From Marinilabiliales bacterium (GTDB lineage: Bacteria; Bacteroidota; Bacteroidia; Bacteroidales; PUMT01): a stretch of 63,252 nucleotides of DNA. The position numbers and the translations under genes are program-made. Below the pieces are notes generated by a model. It saw only the letters and a list, made by a program, of their open reading frames with translations, was not told the DNA's origin and made no database searches. Below are positions 38,101-47,213 of this stretch, piece by piece; the stretch's first letter is position 1, and each line of letters starts with the position of its first letter. Location: the NCBI GenBank assembly GCA_007695015.1, contig REEN01000052.1:1-63252 (forward strand), read 5' to 3'.

Positions 38101-40725
38101 CTCTTCGCCTTCAGTGTATTTGCCTTCACCTGAAACAATCCCTGAGCCTTCTGGATTCACCAGTATGGTGAGCTCGTATATGCCAGTGCCTTCGGTTACG
38201 AAACTTGCCGTAAGAGTGACATCGTGTGCAGGCATTGTGAAATCAAAGGCAGCATTGCCGCTTACCTGCACACCCTCTTTCCTCCAGCTCACGAACTCGT
38301 ATCCTGCACTGGCTTCGGCATCGAGGCTGACCTCTTCACCGGCAGGGTAGGATCCTTGTCCGCTCAGCACTCCGCCGTCTGCCGGTTCGGCCTCGAGCGT
38401 CAGTTCATATTCTGGTTCTCCCAGTACGGTGTATCTGCTGAACCCGTCAACAGTGAATGTAAGCACATTGTCAACAAGCTCTGCAGTTGTGTTGGCCCTG
38501 ACATCCTCAGGTGCTTCATAATCGGCTTCGACACCATATTCGGTTTTTCTGATCGTAAATGAGCTCAGCTCATAGCCTTCTATCAGGATCTCTGCTTCGC
38601 GGCCGGCCAAAAATGTAAGCGATGCCGGATCGATCTCTACGTAGTAGATGCCCTCTGCGGGGTTGCTTACCAGTGCCAGTCCCTCATGCAGCGACGTCAG
38701 CTCCTGCCTGTTGTCAATAATGTTGAGACCCGGACCGAATTTAATGGTGCCGTGATCCTCCCTTGTAAATTCAATATCTTTTTCGGTATTGTAAAGGTTG
38801 TCAAAATCATAGAGGGCGGGTACGGCTGATATGTCGCCGAAGGGAATCTCCACACCCACGATTGCAAGTCCCCAATCCGAACCTGAATGCGGATCATACT
38901 CCTCGTCAGCAATGGGAAAGGGTCCTGTCGGAAATCCTCCGATAGATATGTCAAAACCTATCACCCCCTGGGAGAGACCATCCCTTATCGTACCCGTTAC
39001 TGTAAAGCTTCCGCCGTCGATACTGCTTATGCTCCTGTTGTCAAGCACCGCTTCCGCATCGAACTGGTCAGGGCCGGTATATATTCCTTCTGTTACCTGC
39101 GGAGTCAGTCCGTCAGGAAAGTTGGGATGATATATATTCACTTGAAATTCGTTCCCGGCAAAATATATCCTGTCGTGATTGTCATCAGCAAAAAAAACTG
39201 AGGGTGCATCTGGGTCTCCCGGATCACCCGGATCACCACCCTCCAATACAAGTTCGATAAGTGCGCCATCTTCATCAACCTCAAAGGGCATCCAGTCCAC
39301 CGGATCATAATCCGGTGCATCAATAAAATATTTGTAACTGCCTTCGGGAAGCAATATATTCAGATGACCCTCATGGTCAGTATGGAGATAGGGTGTGGGC
39401 CCGAGAATAACGGGACTGATCCCCTCAATCTGAATTCCTGTTTGGCTGACCGGGTTACCGGACTGGTCAGTCACTTCGAAAAACACATCTCTGCCTGGCA
39501 TGAAACGCAGATCATCTATGTAGAGCACTGCACCCTCGTTCTCACCTGACCTTATGTCCAGGCGCATAAAATCCGGGTCAGCGTGATAGTAATTCTGCCA
39601 TGCAATAAACCGGGTGTACTCATCTGCCGGCGGTAGTTGAAGGAAGTTGCCCCCGACATCATAATCACCGGCCAAAAACTGGTAGGAAAGGAAAGCATCG
39701 GTTTCAGGGGACAGGTATTTGTATGCTCCTCCTATAAACTGGGGCGTTCCGGTGAACGGAATTCCGCCGTCGTCCCAAAGCCCTTCTCCCAGCGAAAGCA
39801 TGCCAGATACGATATTGCCTTCATCCCATACATCGAACAGAACGGACTCAAGCCTTACAGCATAATCGCCCGAATAGCTGTCTTCGGTCCTTGTAACGTT
39901 TTCCATATCATAGGCTGCAAGGTAAGTGTTGCTTGATGTCCAGCCTTCAGGGTCATATGCAGTCATATCATCCCACTCCTCAAAGCTGCCATTGAGGTCG
40001 TGACCGGGAACTACGGAACCATCAAGGGTGAAATAGAAATTATCGACCATTATCCAGCTTCCCGCGACAGGGGAGAAATCGGGCAGGCCATCACCCTGTT
40101 TGTAATCTTCATCATCCTGGTCACCAAATATAAAGGAGCTGGTGAAGATTACCAGAAGTTCATCAACATCTATTGCCGTGCCTTCGAGGAGATCAATTTC
40201 AATGTTCCACCAGCTGTCATTCTGTCCTGTAAAGAACATCATGGTGTCACAAGCTACCTCGCCATCGCTTAATAACTGTATCCATGCAATCGCGGCATCA
40301 CCATCCTCAATATTGTATTTCATTGAAAAATGGACCTTATCGACCGTGTTGACCCAGGGCCTGGGCAATGGCATGTCTCCCTCATCATCATAATCATCTT
40401 CATCTCCCTTGAAAGTGGTGGCGAAGCCCTTTTTTGCCTGTCCTGGAAACTTACCGAACACGGCAAACCCAATTGCCACATAATCGTATCCCTCCTCAGG
40501 AACACTCGTCAGCCTGAGCGAATAGTCCCCATCAACACTGTCGTCTGACTTTATCGTTGTAAAAGTTGCAGTGGCAGGATACTCATCTGTAAGCCAGTTC
40601 GCGGGACTGGTGAAAAGGAATTTCTCTTCCCAGTTTTCGAAGTTTCCGTTGGGAATAAGCGGTTGTGAGTTCAATGCTGTTAATCCATAAAAGATTACAG
40701 CAGAGAAGAGTAGTAGTTTTTTCAT
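35131..40725 (-). CDS. Giant mosaic secreted protein, T9SS cargo (1864 aa)
   Basis: Signal peptide (1-20, LNSQ end), then two jelly-roll-like N-terminal domains starting NGNFENW and NGSFEEW (about 22-235 and 240-420), a carboxypeptidase-regulatory/Cna-B-like domain, a Gly-Asp-Pro linker, an unassigned region (about 510-780), and a string of repeats. These are two bacterial-repeat (InlB-type) domains, an X2-like domain (ATIDPDEF, ITWNDASEV), a Cna-B-like domain, an SbsA-type Ig domain, three more X2-like domains, two more InlB-type repeats and a last Cna-B-like domain. A T9SS sorting domain with YPNPSDG closes it. No catalytic motif was found. A surface adhesin or scaffold role is inferred. 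Highly acidic throughout. Confidence 0.88.
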   Translation of the reverse strand: MKKLLLFSAVIFYGLTALNSQPLIPNGNFENWEEKFLFTSPANWLTDEYPATATFTTIKSDDSVDGDYSLRLTSVPEEGYDYVAIGFAVFGKFPGQAKKGFATTFKGDEDDYDDEGDMPLPRPWVNTVDKVHFSMKYNIEDGDAAIAWIQLLSDGEVACDTMMFFTGQNDSWWNIEIDLLEGTAIDVDELLVIFTSSFIFGDQDDEDYKQGDGLPDFSPVAGSWIMVDNFYFTLDGSVVPGHDLNGSFEEWDDMTAYDPEGWTSSNTYLAAYDMENVTRTEDSYSGDYAVRLESVLFDVWDEGNIVSGMLSLGEGLWDDGGIPFTGTPQFIGGAYKYLSPETDAFLSYQFLAGDYDVGGNFLQLPPADEYTRFIAWQNYYHADPDFMRLDIRSGENEGAVLYIDDLRFMPGRDVFFEVTDQSGNPVSQTGIQIEGISPVILGPTPYLHTDHEGHLNILLPEGSYKYFIDAPDYDPVDWMPFEVDEDGALIELVLEGGDPGDPGDPDAPSVFFADDNHDRIYFAGNEFQVNIYHPNFPDGLTPQVTEGIYTGPDQFDAEAVLDNRSISSIDGGSFTVTGTIRDGLSQGVIGFDISIGGFPTGPFPIADEEYDPHSGSDWGLAIVGVEIPFGDISAVPALYDFDNLYNTEKDIEFTREDHGTIKFGPGLNIIDNRQELTSLHEGLALVSNPAEGIYYVEIDPASLTFLAGREAEILIEGYELSSFTIRKTEYGVEADYEAPEDVRANTTAELVDNVLTFTVDGFSRYTVLGEPEYELTLEAEPADGGVLSGQGSYPAGEEVSLDAEASAGYEFVSWRKEGVQVSGNAAFDFTMPAHDVTLTASFVTEGTGIYELTILVNPEGSGIVSGEGKYTEGEEIALSVEPAEGWVFVEWTDEDGDPVDLADGKFIMPGSDATLTAVFREIMGATIDPDEFTFADFSDVTEFETTITWNDASEVERVYVLIDGDELDMYFSVEDIDQESATLKITPPAKKGSARKGDDYVVNGYVVFDMGEPAPYKVIITDPTWWVRITIEDPDGPSTRVPGAVISITDNSDTDVTVVTDQHGIAELSLPSGSYDLQIEAFGYISRDETIIIEEAHDGNRFSFVLERDDQVFVVVQETIPADNDTDVSPATDIVVIFERDISEGTMNRGFQEIYLKSADDEYWSLQVTVINGNELHIIPDWPLVNETSYSLFIPAHSVADAVNNYIVMEDALVINFTTGVYHKPILTPDVSVFGLAEEENVEISIDWGSESEIAAVLHMFHDAGSDEYISVELEKDIDYTIDGDILTLSAGFITGLEPEAGDVIGFMVEFGTGHHEWFGVYIVPSVRAYFDPSELVYDLSNPGDLNTSLLSVTGAGIIAVEESGSALSEDDDFRVEGIWLFIHESYLSGMLQAADDEIELTVTFDDGNDALLTITAIESGIANATIDPSSATYFEFEMPEYFETIITWNDASEVDSLMLFINYGWSFEKFRYDDWEILEDDGTNAVLRIYVGDDNDNGKGAGISGATGVSKGDFHIYISIDIHFDTGAPAKFLLTIIDRDFNVHVDIKPDGAGSVTGEREYQFEEEVYLEAFANEGYEFSGWWKDNEKMSDDNPYIFEMPAEDLHLTAWFIAEGAVTYTLTLRADPAGAGTVTGGGEYEEGEEIELSAVAVEGFAFVNWTDEDEEEVSDEAGFTYTMPGSDITLTANFIKTDRTVTFTVLAADGTPFEGAVIAVLKDQDEVASITTGTDGKADATLPAGDYTFTVSAEDYEDDSGTFTITDADVEITINLIPVGLTLPDSPGTRILAYPNPSDGLFNLEYGGRPGAAITVEVISVTGNIVYAREYQGAGDLRETIDLRTAARGIYFLRIRDNGTVKTVKMVFR

Positions 40726-40857
40726 AGGTTGAAAGTTTTCAATTTAAGATAAATGATTATACGCTATATCTTATGGTAAGGTTTCGGCAAATTCCTGGTT
40801 ATTGATTATGTGAAACCGCCGGTGTTTTGTAATATTGCAAACAAAAATTATACCACT

Positions 40858-41607
40858 ATGCATGACACGATATTCAATCACCGCAGTATAAGAAAATATA
40901 AAAAGGACCCTGTAGACGAGGATCTGCTGAAAACAATCCTTTCGGCCGGCACAAGGGCTTCCACCACCGGCAACATGCAGGTTTACAGCATGGTTGTGAC
41001 CCGGGATGAGCAGCTGAGGAAGAAGTTATGGGAGTGCCATTTCAAGCAGGAGATGGTTATGCAGGCTCCGGTGCACATCACTTTCTGTGCCGATTTTAAC
41101 AGGTTCAACAAATGGTGTGAACAGCGCAGGGCTGTGCCGGGGTATGATAACTACCTTTCATTTTTTACAGCAGCTATTGATGCGCTTCTTGTTTCGCAGA
41201 ACGTATGCCTGGCTGCCGAGGAAAAGGGTCTTGGCATATGTTACCTGGGTACGGCAACCTATAATGCAGCGAAGATCATTGATATTCTGGGCCTTCCCCG
41301 TGGAGTAGTGCCGGTTGCCGCCATCGCAATGGGCTACCCTGATGAGGAGCCGGACCTGACGGACAGGTTGCCGCTTGAGGGCGTCGTTCACTATGAAAAG
41401 TACAGCGACTATGAACCTGATGATATTGACAGGATATATGCGGAGAAGGAGGCATCTGACCTGACAAGGGAGCTGCTGGAGATAAATCAGAAAGAAACGC
41501 TGGCTCAGATATTTACTGACAACCGTTACAAAAAGCAGGATAATGTCCACTTTTCGAAGGAATTTCTAAGAGTGATCGAAGAGCAGGGATTTATGAACAA
41601 CGAATGA
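40858..41607 (+). CDS. Nitroreductase-family NAD(P)H:FMN oxidoreductase
   Basis: 249 residues from ATG 40858 (MHDTIFNHRSIRKYKKDPV); the frame is open from a GTG at 40810 but conservation begins here. FMN-binding signs are HRSIRKYK, STTGNMQ and GLGICYLGTATYN; the C-terminal extension (YDPDDIDRIY-like to FSKEFLRV) is of the NfsA/flavin reductase type. Reduces nitro compounds, quinones or flavins; natural substrate unknown. Divergent from the giant T9SS gene. Confidence 0.88.
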   Translation: MHDTIFNHRSIRKYKKDPVDEDLLKTILSAGTRASTTGNMQVYSMVVTRDEQLRKKLWECHFKQEMVMQAPVHITFCADFNRFNKWCEQRRAVPGYDNYLSFFTAAIDALLVSQNVCLAAEEKGLGICYLGTATYNAAKIIDILGLPRGVVPVAAIAMGYPDEEPDLTDRLPLEGVVHYEKYSDYEPDDIDRIYAEKEASDLTRELLEINQKETLAQIFTDNRYKKQDNVHFSKEFLRVIEEQGFMNNE

Positions 41608-41684
41608 CCGGTTGGTGATCTTCAACCGTCATGATTTATTCCTGGTATGTCATCAATTTTTGCCGGAGTCGTGGGCAGCCAATC

Positions 41685-42440
41685 TCAGAATCCGTTTATT
41701 GTAAACCCTCCGTCAACGTTTATTGTCTGCCCGGTAATGTAGGAAGCAGCCGGCATACAAAGGAAAGCTACAGCTGCGGCTACGTCGGCGGGGTCGCCAA
41801 TCTTTTTAAGGGGGGTGCGGGATAGTACCTCTTCCTTGTATTTATTGTCGCCCAGAACCGCCCCGGCGAGCGGGGTGCTGATATACCAGGGGGCAACGGC
41901 ATTTACCCTGATATTGTCCGGAGCCCATTCAGCCGCGAGGTATTTCGTCATGTGTATCATTGCCGATTTGGTCATCCCGTAAACTACTCCGGTACGGACG
42001 CTGGTCTGTCCCGCGACCGAGCTGATGTTGACAATATTACCCTGCTGTGATCTTTTCAGAAGGGGGTGGAGCTTCCTGCACAGATCCCAGGCTGACCGGA
42101 GGTTGGTGTTGACGATAGTATCATATTCCTTATCCGAATACTCCACTGTCGGTTTGCGGATGTTCATCCCTGCATTGTTAACCAGGATATCGAGACTGTC
42201 CCATTTCTCCATCAGGGTTGCTACAAGTTTTTTCCGCTGCACTTTGTCGCTTATATCGCAGGCCATCCCGCTAGAACTCCCGAGATTGCCTGTAATGGCG
42301 ATGATATCATCCTGTTTCCTTGCAACTATGAATACTTCGGCACCAAGTGATGCGAGCTCAGTGGCTACAGCCAGTCCGATCCCTTTTGTTCCCCCTGTTA
42401 CCAGGGCACGCATTCCTTTAAGTCTCCACCGTTCAGTCAT
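41685..42440 (-). CDS. Short-chain dehydrogenase/reductase
   Basis: 251-residue SDR from ATG 42440; a GTG at 42449 overlaps the pyruvate kinase stop (GTGA) and is an equal candidate. Cofactor motif TGGTKGIG (about 14-21), NNAG, catalytic Ser in ISSVAG and Tyr/Lys in YGMTK, C-terminal [10 protein letters not shown]. Most like the tropinone-reductase/3-oxoacyl-reductase group. Probably co-translated with pyruvate kinase; substrate unknown. Confidence 0.88.
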   Translation of the reverse strand: MTERWRLKGMRALVTGGTKGIGLAVATELASLGAEVFIVARKQDDIIAITGNLGSSSGMACDISDKVQRKKLVATLMEKWDSLDILVNNAGMNIRKPTVEYSDKEYDTIVNTNLRSAWDLCRKLHPLLKRSQQGNIVNISSVAGQTSVRTGVVYGMTKSAMIHMTKYLAAEWAPDNIRVNAVAPWYISTPLAGAVLGDNKYKEEVLSRTPLKKIGDPADVAAAVAFLCMPAASYITGQTINVDGGFTINGF

Positions 42441-42445
42441 AGCAG

Positions 42446-43867
42446 TCACGCCTCCTCTCTCAGCAGGTTTTTCACTGTGCCTATTTCGACGTATGACGCG
42501 CCGGTGCTGTGGCCGAAATTTCCTGCAATCACCACCACCAAACTGCTATCTTTCACCACGTTTTCGCGTACAAGAGAGTTGACCGCCTGCTGCACAAATT
42601 CGTGCGAGGTTTCGCTAGGCTTCATAAAATGTGCATTTACACCATATGAGAGGGCAAGCTCCCTTACTACTCTTCGGTCGTAGACTTTTGCCCATACCAT
42701 CTTATTGCCCCTGTAGGCTGAAAGTCCCCTGATGGTTCTGCCGGACATGGTGTCGGCAATGATAGCCTTTGCCGACAGGTCGACAGCCGCCCTGACGGCG
42801 GCCTTGATAAGGAATGCGGATATGCGGTTGTTAATGACTACAACGGGGATGTCGTTTATCGTATCCTTGGTTTTTTCAACTTCCTCGGCAACAGATGCCA
42901 TTGTTATAACCGATTCGAGAGGGTATGAGCCGTAAGCTGTCTCGCCGCTCAGCATTATTGCGTCGGTCTGGCTGTAGATGGCGTTTGCAATGTCGCTTAC
43001 TTCAGCCCTTGTGGGACGGGGATTGGTTATCATGCTGTGAAGCATCTGTGTGGCGATTATCACAGGCTTTCTTCTTTCAATGCATTTATCTATCAGCATC
43101 TTCTGGATGCCCGGGATCTTAGAGTAGGGTATCTCGATTGCAAGGTCGCCCCTTGCAACCATTATCCCGTAGGCATGGTCAAGGATTTCATCGATATTGT
43201 TGACACCCGACTGGTTCTCGATCTTGGCTATTATTTTGACCTTGCTGTTTTGCTTGTCAAGGATCTCCTGTACCTCTATTACATCTTCCTTGTTCCTGAC
43301 GAATGAGTGGGCTATGAAATCGATATTTTCGTCTATTGCCAGTTGCACGAACTCCCTGTCCCTGTCGTTCAGCGCTGGCAGGTTTATGTCAATGCCGGGA
43401 ATGTTTACGCTTTTTCTGCCAAGGATAATGCCCGGGTTACCTGCTTCGCAAACGAGATGATCCTTTTCTGCCGATCTGACGATCAGTTCAACATCTCCGT
43501 CATCTATCAGCAGCCGGCTGCCGGCTGGGATTTCATTAACCAGACCTTCGCAGGACATGTAAATTGTATTTCCTGATGATTTTTTTCCGGGTTCACCCCT
43601 GACTATCACCTGATCGCCCTTTTTCACCTGTAGCCCCTTCTCTGTGGGATTGGTCCTTATTTCAGGCCCTTTGGTGTCCAAAAGTATAGCTATCCTGTCA
43701 GATACCTTCCTTACATTTCTCACTACCTTGAGGGTGTCCTCAGGTTCCTGGTGGGCGGTATTGAGCCTGACGGCATTCATGCCTGAATTGAAAAGGTCGG
43801 TAAGGAAAGGAACTCCGCAGTTTTTATCAGAGATAGTGGCAACGATCTTAGTCTTCTTGTTCAGCAT
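42446..43867 (-). CDS. pyk: Pyruvate kinase
   Basis: Converts phosphoenolpyruvate and ADP to pyruvate and ATP. 473 residues from ATG 43867 ([13 protein letters not shown]); a TTG at 43894 also opens the frame. Motifs: [17 protein letters not shown], the active-site segment [41 protein letters not shown]. The C-terminal domain (about 350-473) is complete. Confidence 0.95.
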   Translation of the reverse strand: MLNKKTKIVATISDKNCGVPFLTDLFNSGMNAVRLNTAHQEPEDTLKVVRNVRKVSDRIAILLDTKGPEIRTNPTEKGLQVKKGDQVIVRGEPGKKSSGNTIYMSCEGLVNEIPAGSRLLIDDGDVELIVRSAEKDHLVCEAGNPGIILGRKSVNIPGIDINLPALNDRDREFVQLAIDENIDFIAHSFVRNKEDVIEVQEILDKQNSKVKIIAKIENQSGVNNIDEILDHAYGIMVARGDLAIEIPYSKIPGIQKMLIDKCIERRKPVIIATQMLHSMITNPRPTRAEVSDIANAIYSQTDAIMLSGETAYGSYPLESVITMASVAEEVEKTKDTINDIPVVVINNRISAFLIKAAVRAAVDLSAKAIIADTMSGRTIRGLSAYRGNKMVWAKVYDRRVVRELALSYGVNAHFMKPSETSHEFVQQAVNSLVRENVVKDSSLVVVIAGNFGHSTGASYVEIGTVKNLLREEA

Positions 43868-43902
43868 CTTGTGTTGATTCTCAATGATTGTCAAAATAAA
43901 CC

Positions 43903-43910
43903 CAAAGTTA
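43903..43910 (-). promoter_or_regulatory. Candidate -7 element for pyruvate kinase
   Basis: TAACTTTG on the minus strand, 35 nt before the ATG. The shared upstream region also serves the divergent recombinase gene, where TATATTTA at 43946-43953 is a one-off -7 match on the plus strand. Confidence 0.4.
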
Positions 43911-43984
43911 CAATATTAGCCTTAACGGTCATATAAAAAATGGACTATATTTACAATACTTAATAAACGGTAAATTACACTGCA

Positions 43985-44881
43985 ATGGAATGGGATCCCG
44001 CAATAAAGGAGTTCAGGGGATATCTCAAACTTGAAAAAGCATTATCTGACAATTCTGTTGAGGCCTACATAAGCGATATCACAAAACTGAAAAGCTTTGC
44101 CTCAATGATCGAAAGCAAGCCGGACCCTGACAGGATAGGTGTTGCAGAGCTTCACGCTTTTTTGCAGTGGCTTGACGACTTTAATGTTTCAGGCAGGACC
44201 CTGGCAAGGATCATTTCCGGTATAAGGGCTTTTTACAGGTTTCTCCTTCTCGGGGAAATGATCGAAAGCGACCCCTCATCTCTGCTTGAGATGCCGCGGA
44301 CAGAGCGCAAGCTTCCCGAGGTACTGACGGTGGCTGAGATCGATGCTGTTGCCGGCTCTGTTGACCTCAGCACAGAAACAGGCACCAGGAACAAGGCGAT
44401 TATTGAAACCCTCTACAGCGGCGGCCTGAGAGTGTCAGAACTGGTTAATCTGCGCATAAGCGATATCTTTTTCAGTGAGGGGTTCATACGGGTTACCGGC
44501 AAGGGAGATAAACAGCGCCTGGTACCTGTAGGAAGACAGGCGCTCAAAGCGATAGATGTTTGGATGGGGGACAGGAACAGGTTGCCGGTGGCAAGGGGGC
44601 ATGAGGATTTTCTGTTCCTTAACCGCAGGGGCAAAAAACTTACAAGGGTCATGATATTCACCATTGTAAGGCAGCTGGCCATGAAAGCCGGGCTGAAAAA
44701 GAGTATCAGCCCCCATACATTCAGACATTCATTTGCAACACATCTGATAGAGGGCGGGGCCGATCTGAGAGCGGTGCAGGAGATGCTGGGTCATGAGTCC
44801 ATTATAACCACTGAAATATACACACATCTGGACCGCGAATACCTGAGGGATGCCATTATCAGGTTCCACCCGCGCTCCTGA
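43985..44881 (+). CDS. xerD: Tyrosine recombinase XerC/XerD
   Basis: 298 residues, the standard XerC/D length, resolving chromosome dimers at dif. N-terminal SAM-like core-binding domain (LKLEKALSDNSVEAYISDI), then the catalytic domain with Arg in SGGLRVSELV, HTFRHSFATHLI, GHESIITTEIYTH and the terminal Tyr. All catalytic residues are present. It overlaps the convergent OLD-family gene by 23 bp tail to tail. Confidence 0.9.
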   Translation: MEWDPAIKEFRGYLKLEKALSDNSVEAYISDITKLKSFASMIESKPDPDRIGVAELHAFLQWLDDFNVSGRTLARIISGIRAFYRFLLLGEMIESDPSSLLEMPRTERKLPEVLTVAEIDAVAGSVDLSTETGTRNKAIIETLYSGGLRVSELVNLRISDIFFSEGFIRVTGKGDKQRLVPVGRQALKAIDVWMGDRNRLPVARGHEDFLFLNRRGKKLTRVMIFTIVRQLAMKAGLKKSISPHTFRHSFATHLIEGGADLRAVQEMLGHESIITTEIYTHLDREYLRDAIIRFHPRS

Positions 44882-47201
44882 GCTTTAACTCAAGGGAGGA
44901 AAAGATTGCTTTAAGATTATCACGGGTCTCCTCATCAATATCCTTGAGGGTGATAGTTCCCGCAGAAGCTTCCTGCATGAATGAGGCCGCTATTACCGGG
45001 CGGGAAATATTGTTGTCAGCTATATAGGCCGAGTTGGTGCCCGATATGCCAACTCTCTTCCTGATGATGTGCTTCTTGAAGTCCAGGTTCGACAAAAGAT
45101 CTTCAGCTGTCTGAAAGGATGTGGCATATACCAGTCGTGATTCGTTTGCATCCTTGTCAAAATTGTGAAGATATGACTGCAGTTCCTCTAGTGTAATGCT
45201 GTTATCGGGGTTGTCAAACAGCAGGACGGCAAAATCTAAACCCCATCCGGTCAGCAGGTTGACCAGTACGGATACTCCTGCGGGGCCGACAGCAGGAATA
45301 AAGCTCATTTTGGGCTCATGCCCTGTTATTGCGGCAAAAGCTGACAAATAGTAGAAGGTCGTAACGTCTTCAACTATAATGTTTCTGTCTCTGTCAGGCA
45401 CCTCTCTCCTGGTTATGCCTGCCCCCAGTAGTGAACTGACGGGTGAGAGGGTGTCTGATGTTGCTGAATGGAGGTGAGAGGCATCAAAGATGATCGTTTC
45501 ACTCTGCTCCCTGTCCTCGCCGGATCTCTGAACGGCCAGCAGTCTGTAGAGCTTACCGGTATCTATCAGGTGCGGTGAGTGTGTCGAATAAATTATCTGG
45601 ATATTTTCCTTAATATCTTCAAACACTTTCAGTACATCTTCCTGTGCGCGGGCATGAAGGCTGAGACCGGGTTCGTCTATAAGAAGTATCCTGTTCCTGG
45701 TGTGGTTCTTCCTTGCAAAGGCCTTAAGCTCAAGATAGAACGAAAGGAACCACCTTACACCCCTGCTTCTTTGTTTTGGATATAGCCTCTCGTGCCTGTC
45801 CTTGATCCAGAATTCGAGGTAGGGCCGCCCCATTTTGTCGGGATTTGATATGTCGTAATGCTCAAGTTCAAAATGAATCCTGATCTTGTTGGTTTTGCCA
45901 AGGCTTTGCCGCCAGTATTCCTGGAAGTCAACAGTCACCTCGTTGTTGAGGTTTTCTATCTTCTGCTTGAGTATCCTGTTGTTCGTCTGCCTGAAAAAGC
46001 CCGGATCAAGTCCGGCAACCAGCAGGAAATTGCGGACGGCCTTGTACCCTTCAATCCTTGCGTTGTCTTCAAAGATGTCTTCAAGATCTATCCTGTTGGG
46101 CAGTAAACTGCTGAAGTCCTCGAAAAACTCAAACGGTGGTATGTACTCAAAGAACAGGTCACCTGCCTCTTCGCAGGTCAGCATCGAGCTGAAGCTTTTA
46201 TAATCATCTGCGGCTTCTTCCTCCGCTGTTTCCGGTTCTGCCTGGTCGATGATCTTTGCCAGGGCTCTCAGCCTGATAGCCGTCTTTTCCCTTAGCAGTT
46301 CAACATTGCGGCTTATTTTGATATATTCTTCCTTTGCGTTGAATAACCGGGCCTCACCTGCCTTTTTCTCCATCTCCTCCTTCAGAAAGGGTATCGACTG
46401 CTCAATGTCAGCCATGACCGAATGTGCCTTCTCCATCCCTGCAATCTCCCGTTCCAGGTTCCCGTGTAGAGTCAGGCACTCTTTAGAATAGTTATTAATT
46501 AACTCCTCCTCTGCTATTTTAAGTCTGAGATCAGATAGCCGGTTCTCTTTGTCACTTATGTTTTGTGCAAGTGAAGCCAGCTTTTCTTTAACCTTCTCTG
46601 CATTGCGCCTTGTCACCTCGCCTGCTGAGGGATCTTTTGACCGTTTGATCTGCTTGTTCAGCAGGTTCAGCTTTGCTTCTGCGGCTTCGGTTTCTTTTCT
46701 CTGGTTAGTAATTCTGGTTTGCAGCTCTCCGATCTCTTTTTCTTTATCAGCAAACTGCTTTATGACCTCTTCAGCCCCGGCCAGGGCTGCTATTACCAGC
46801 TCTTTTTCGGCATCCTCTATTTGCATGAAAACATCGGTGATCTCATTACCTGACAGCTGAACAGTGCTTGATTGGTCGGATGTCCATGTCCTTTCAAGTA
46901 TGAAAGAGCCTTTCATTTTTATTAAATCTAGCACACCGGGGGGCAATGATCCGGTTCCTTCAAAATCAAAATTATCATCATCGGGCATGAACCGGCATGA
47001 GACAATCGGCATGCTCAGGTCGCTGCGAAGGACATCCTCGGATATGGTGCCTTTTTGAAAGCAGTGAAGAGCTTCAAGCACAGATGTTTTGCCCGATTCA
47101 TTCTGTCCGATAAGAGCTGTAATATTGTCGGGTGACAGGTTGTTCCAACCTGAATCGACAATGCTTCTGAAATGCCTGATCCTGAATTGTGTAAGGCGCA
47201 T
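44859..47201 (-). CDS. OLD-family ATPase/TOPRIM-like protein
   Basis: 780-residue ABC/SMC-type ATPase. Walker A GQNESGKTS at 32-40; a coiled coil at about 130-320; Walker B ILLIDEPGLSLHA at 505-517; the switch THSPHLID at 540-547; then a TOPRIM-like part (IIVEDVTTFYYL 608-619; LLFDNPDN 660-667). The usual DxD of TOPRIM reads D-N-P-D, so nuclease activity is uncertain. OLD proteins act in phage defence or DNA repair. No GajB/UvrD-type helicase is adjacent, so it would be a stand-alone (class 1) OLD protein, or a divergent relative. It follows the SpoIIE phosphatase by 12 nt. Confidence 0.85.
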   Translation of the reverse strand: MRLTQFRIRHFRSIVDSGWNNLSPDNITALIGQNESGKTSVLEALHCFQKGTISEDVLRSDLSMPIVSCRFMPDDDNFDFEGTGSLPPGVLDLIKMKGSFILERTWTSDQSSTVQLSGNEITDVFMQIEDAEKELVIAALAGAEEVIKQFADKEKEIGELQTRITNQRKETEAAEAKLNLLNKQIKRSKDPSAGEVTRRNAEKVKEKLASLAQNISDKENRLSDLRLKIAEEELINNYSKECLTLHGNLEREIAGMEKAHSVMADIEQSIPFLKEEMEKKAGEARLFNAKEEYIKISRNVELLREKTAIRLRALAKIIDQAEPETAEEEAADDYKSFSSMLTCEEAGDLFFEYIPPFEFFEDFSSLLPNRIDLEDIFEDNARIEGYKAVRNFLLVAGLDPGFFRQTNNRILKQKIENLNNEVTVDFQEYWRQSLGKTNKIRIHFELEHYDISNPDKMGRPYLEFWIKDRHERLYPKQRSRGVRWFLSFYLELKAFARKNHTRNRILLIDEPGLSLHARAQEDVLKVFEDIKENIQIIYSTHSPHLIDTGKLYRLLAVQRSGEDREQSETIIFDASHLHSATSDTLSPVSSLLGAGITRREVPDRDRNIIVEDVTTFYYLSAFAAITGHEPKMSFIPAVGPAGVSVLVNLLTGWGLDFAVLLFDNPDNSITLEELQSYLHNFDKDANESRLVYATSFQTAEDLLSNLDFKKHIIRKRVGISGTNSAYIADNNISRPVIAASFMQEASAGTITLKDIDEETRDNLKAIFSSLELKLRSAGGT

Positions 47202-47213
47202 ATTGTAGAAATA

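Noticed and set aside
43985-44881. XerC/D as an integrase of a mobile element
   Set aside because: Length and motifs are those of the housekeeping dimer-resolution recombinases and no attachment repeats or cargo genes surround it.
44859-47201. Gabija defence system
   Set aside because: There is an OLD-like ATPase but no adjacent GajB/UvrD-type helicase.
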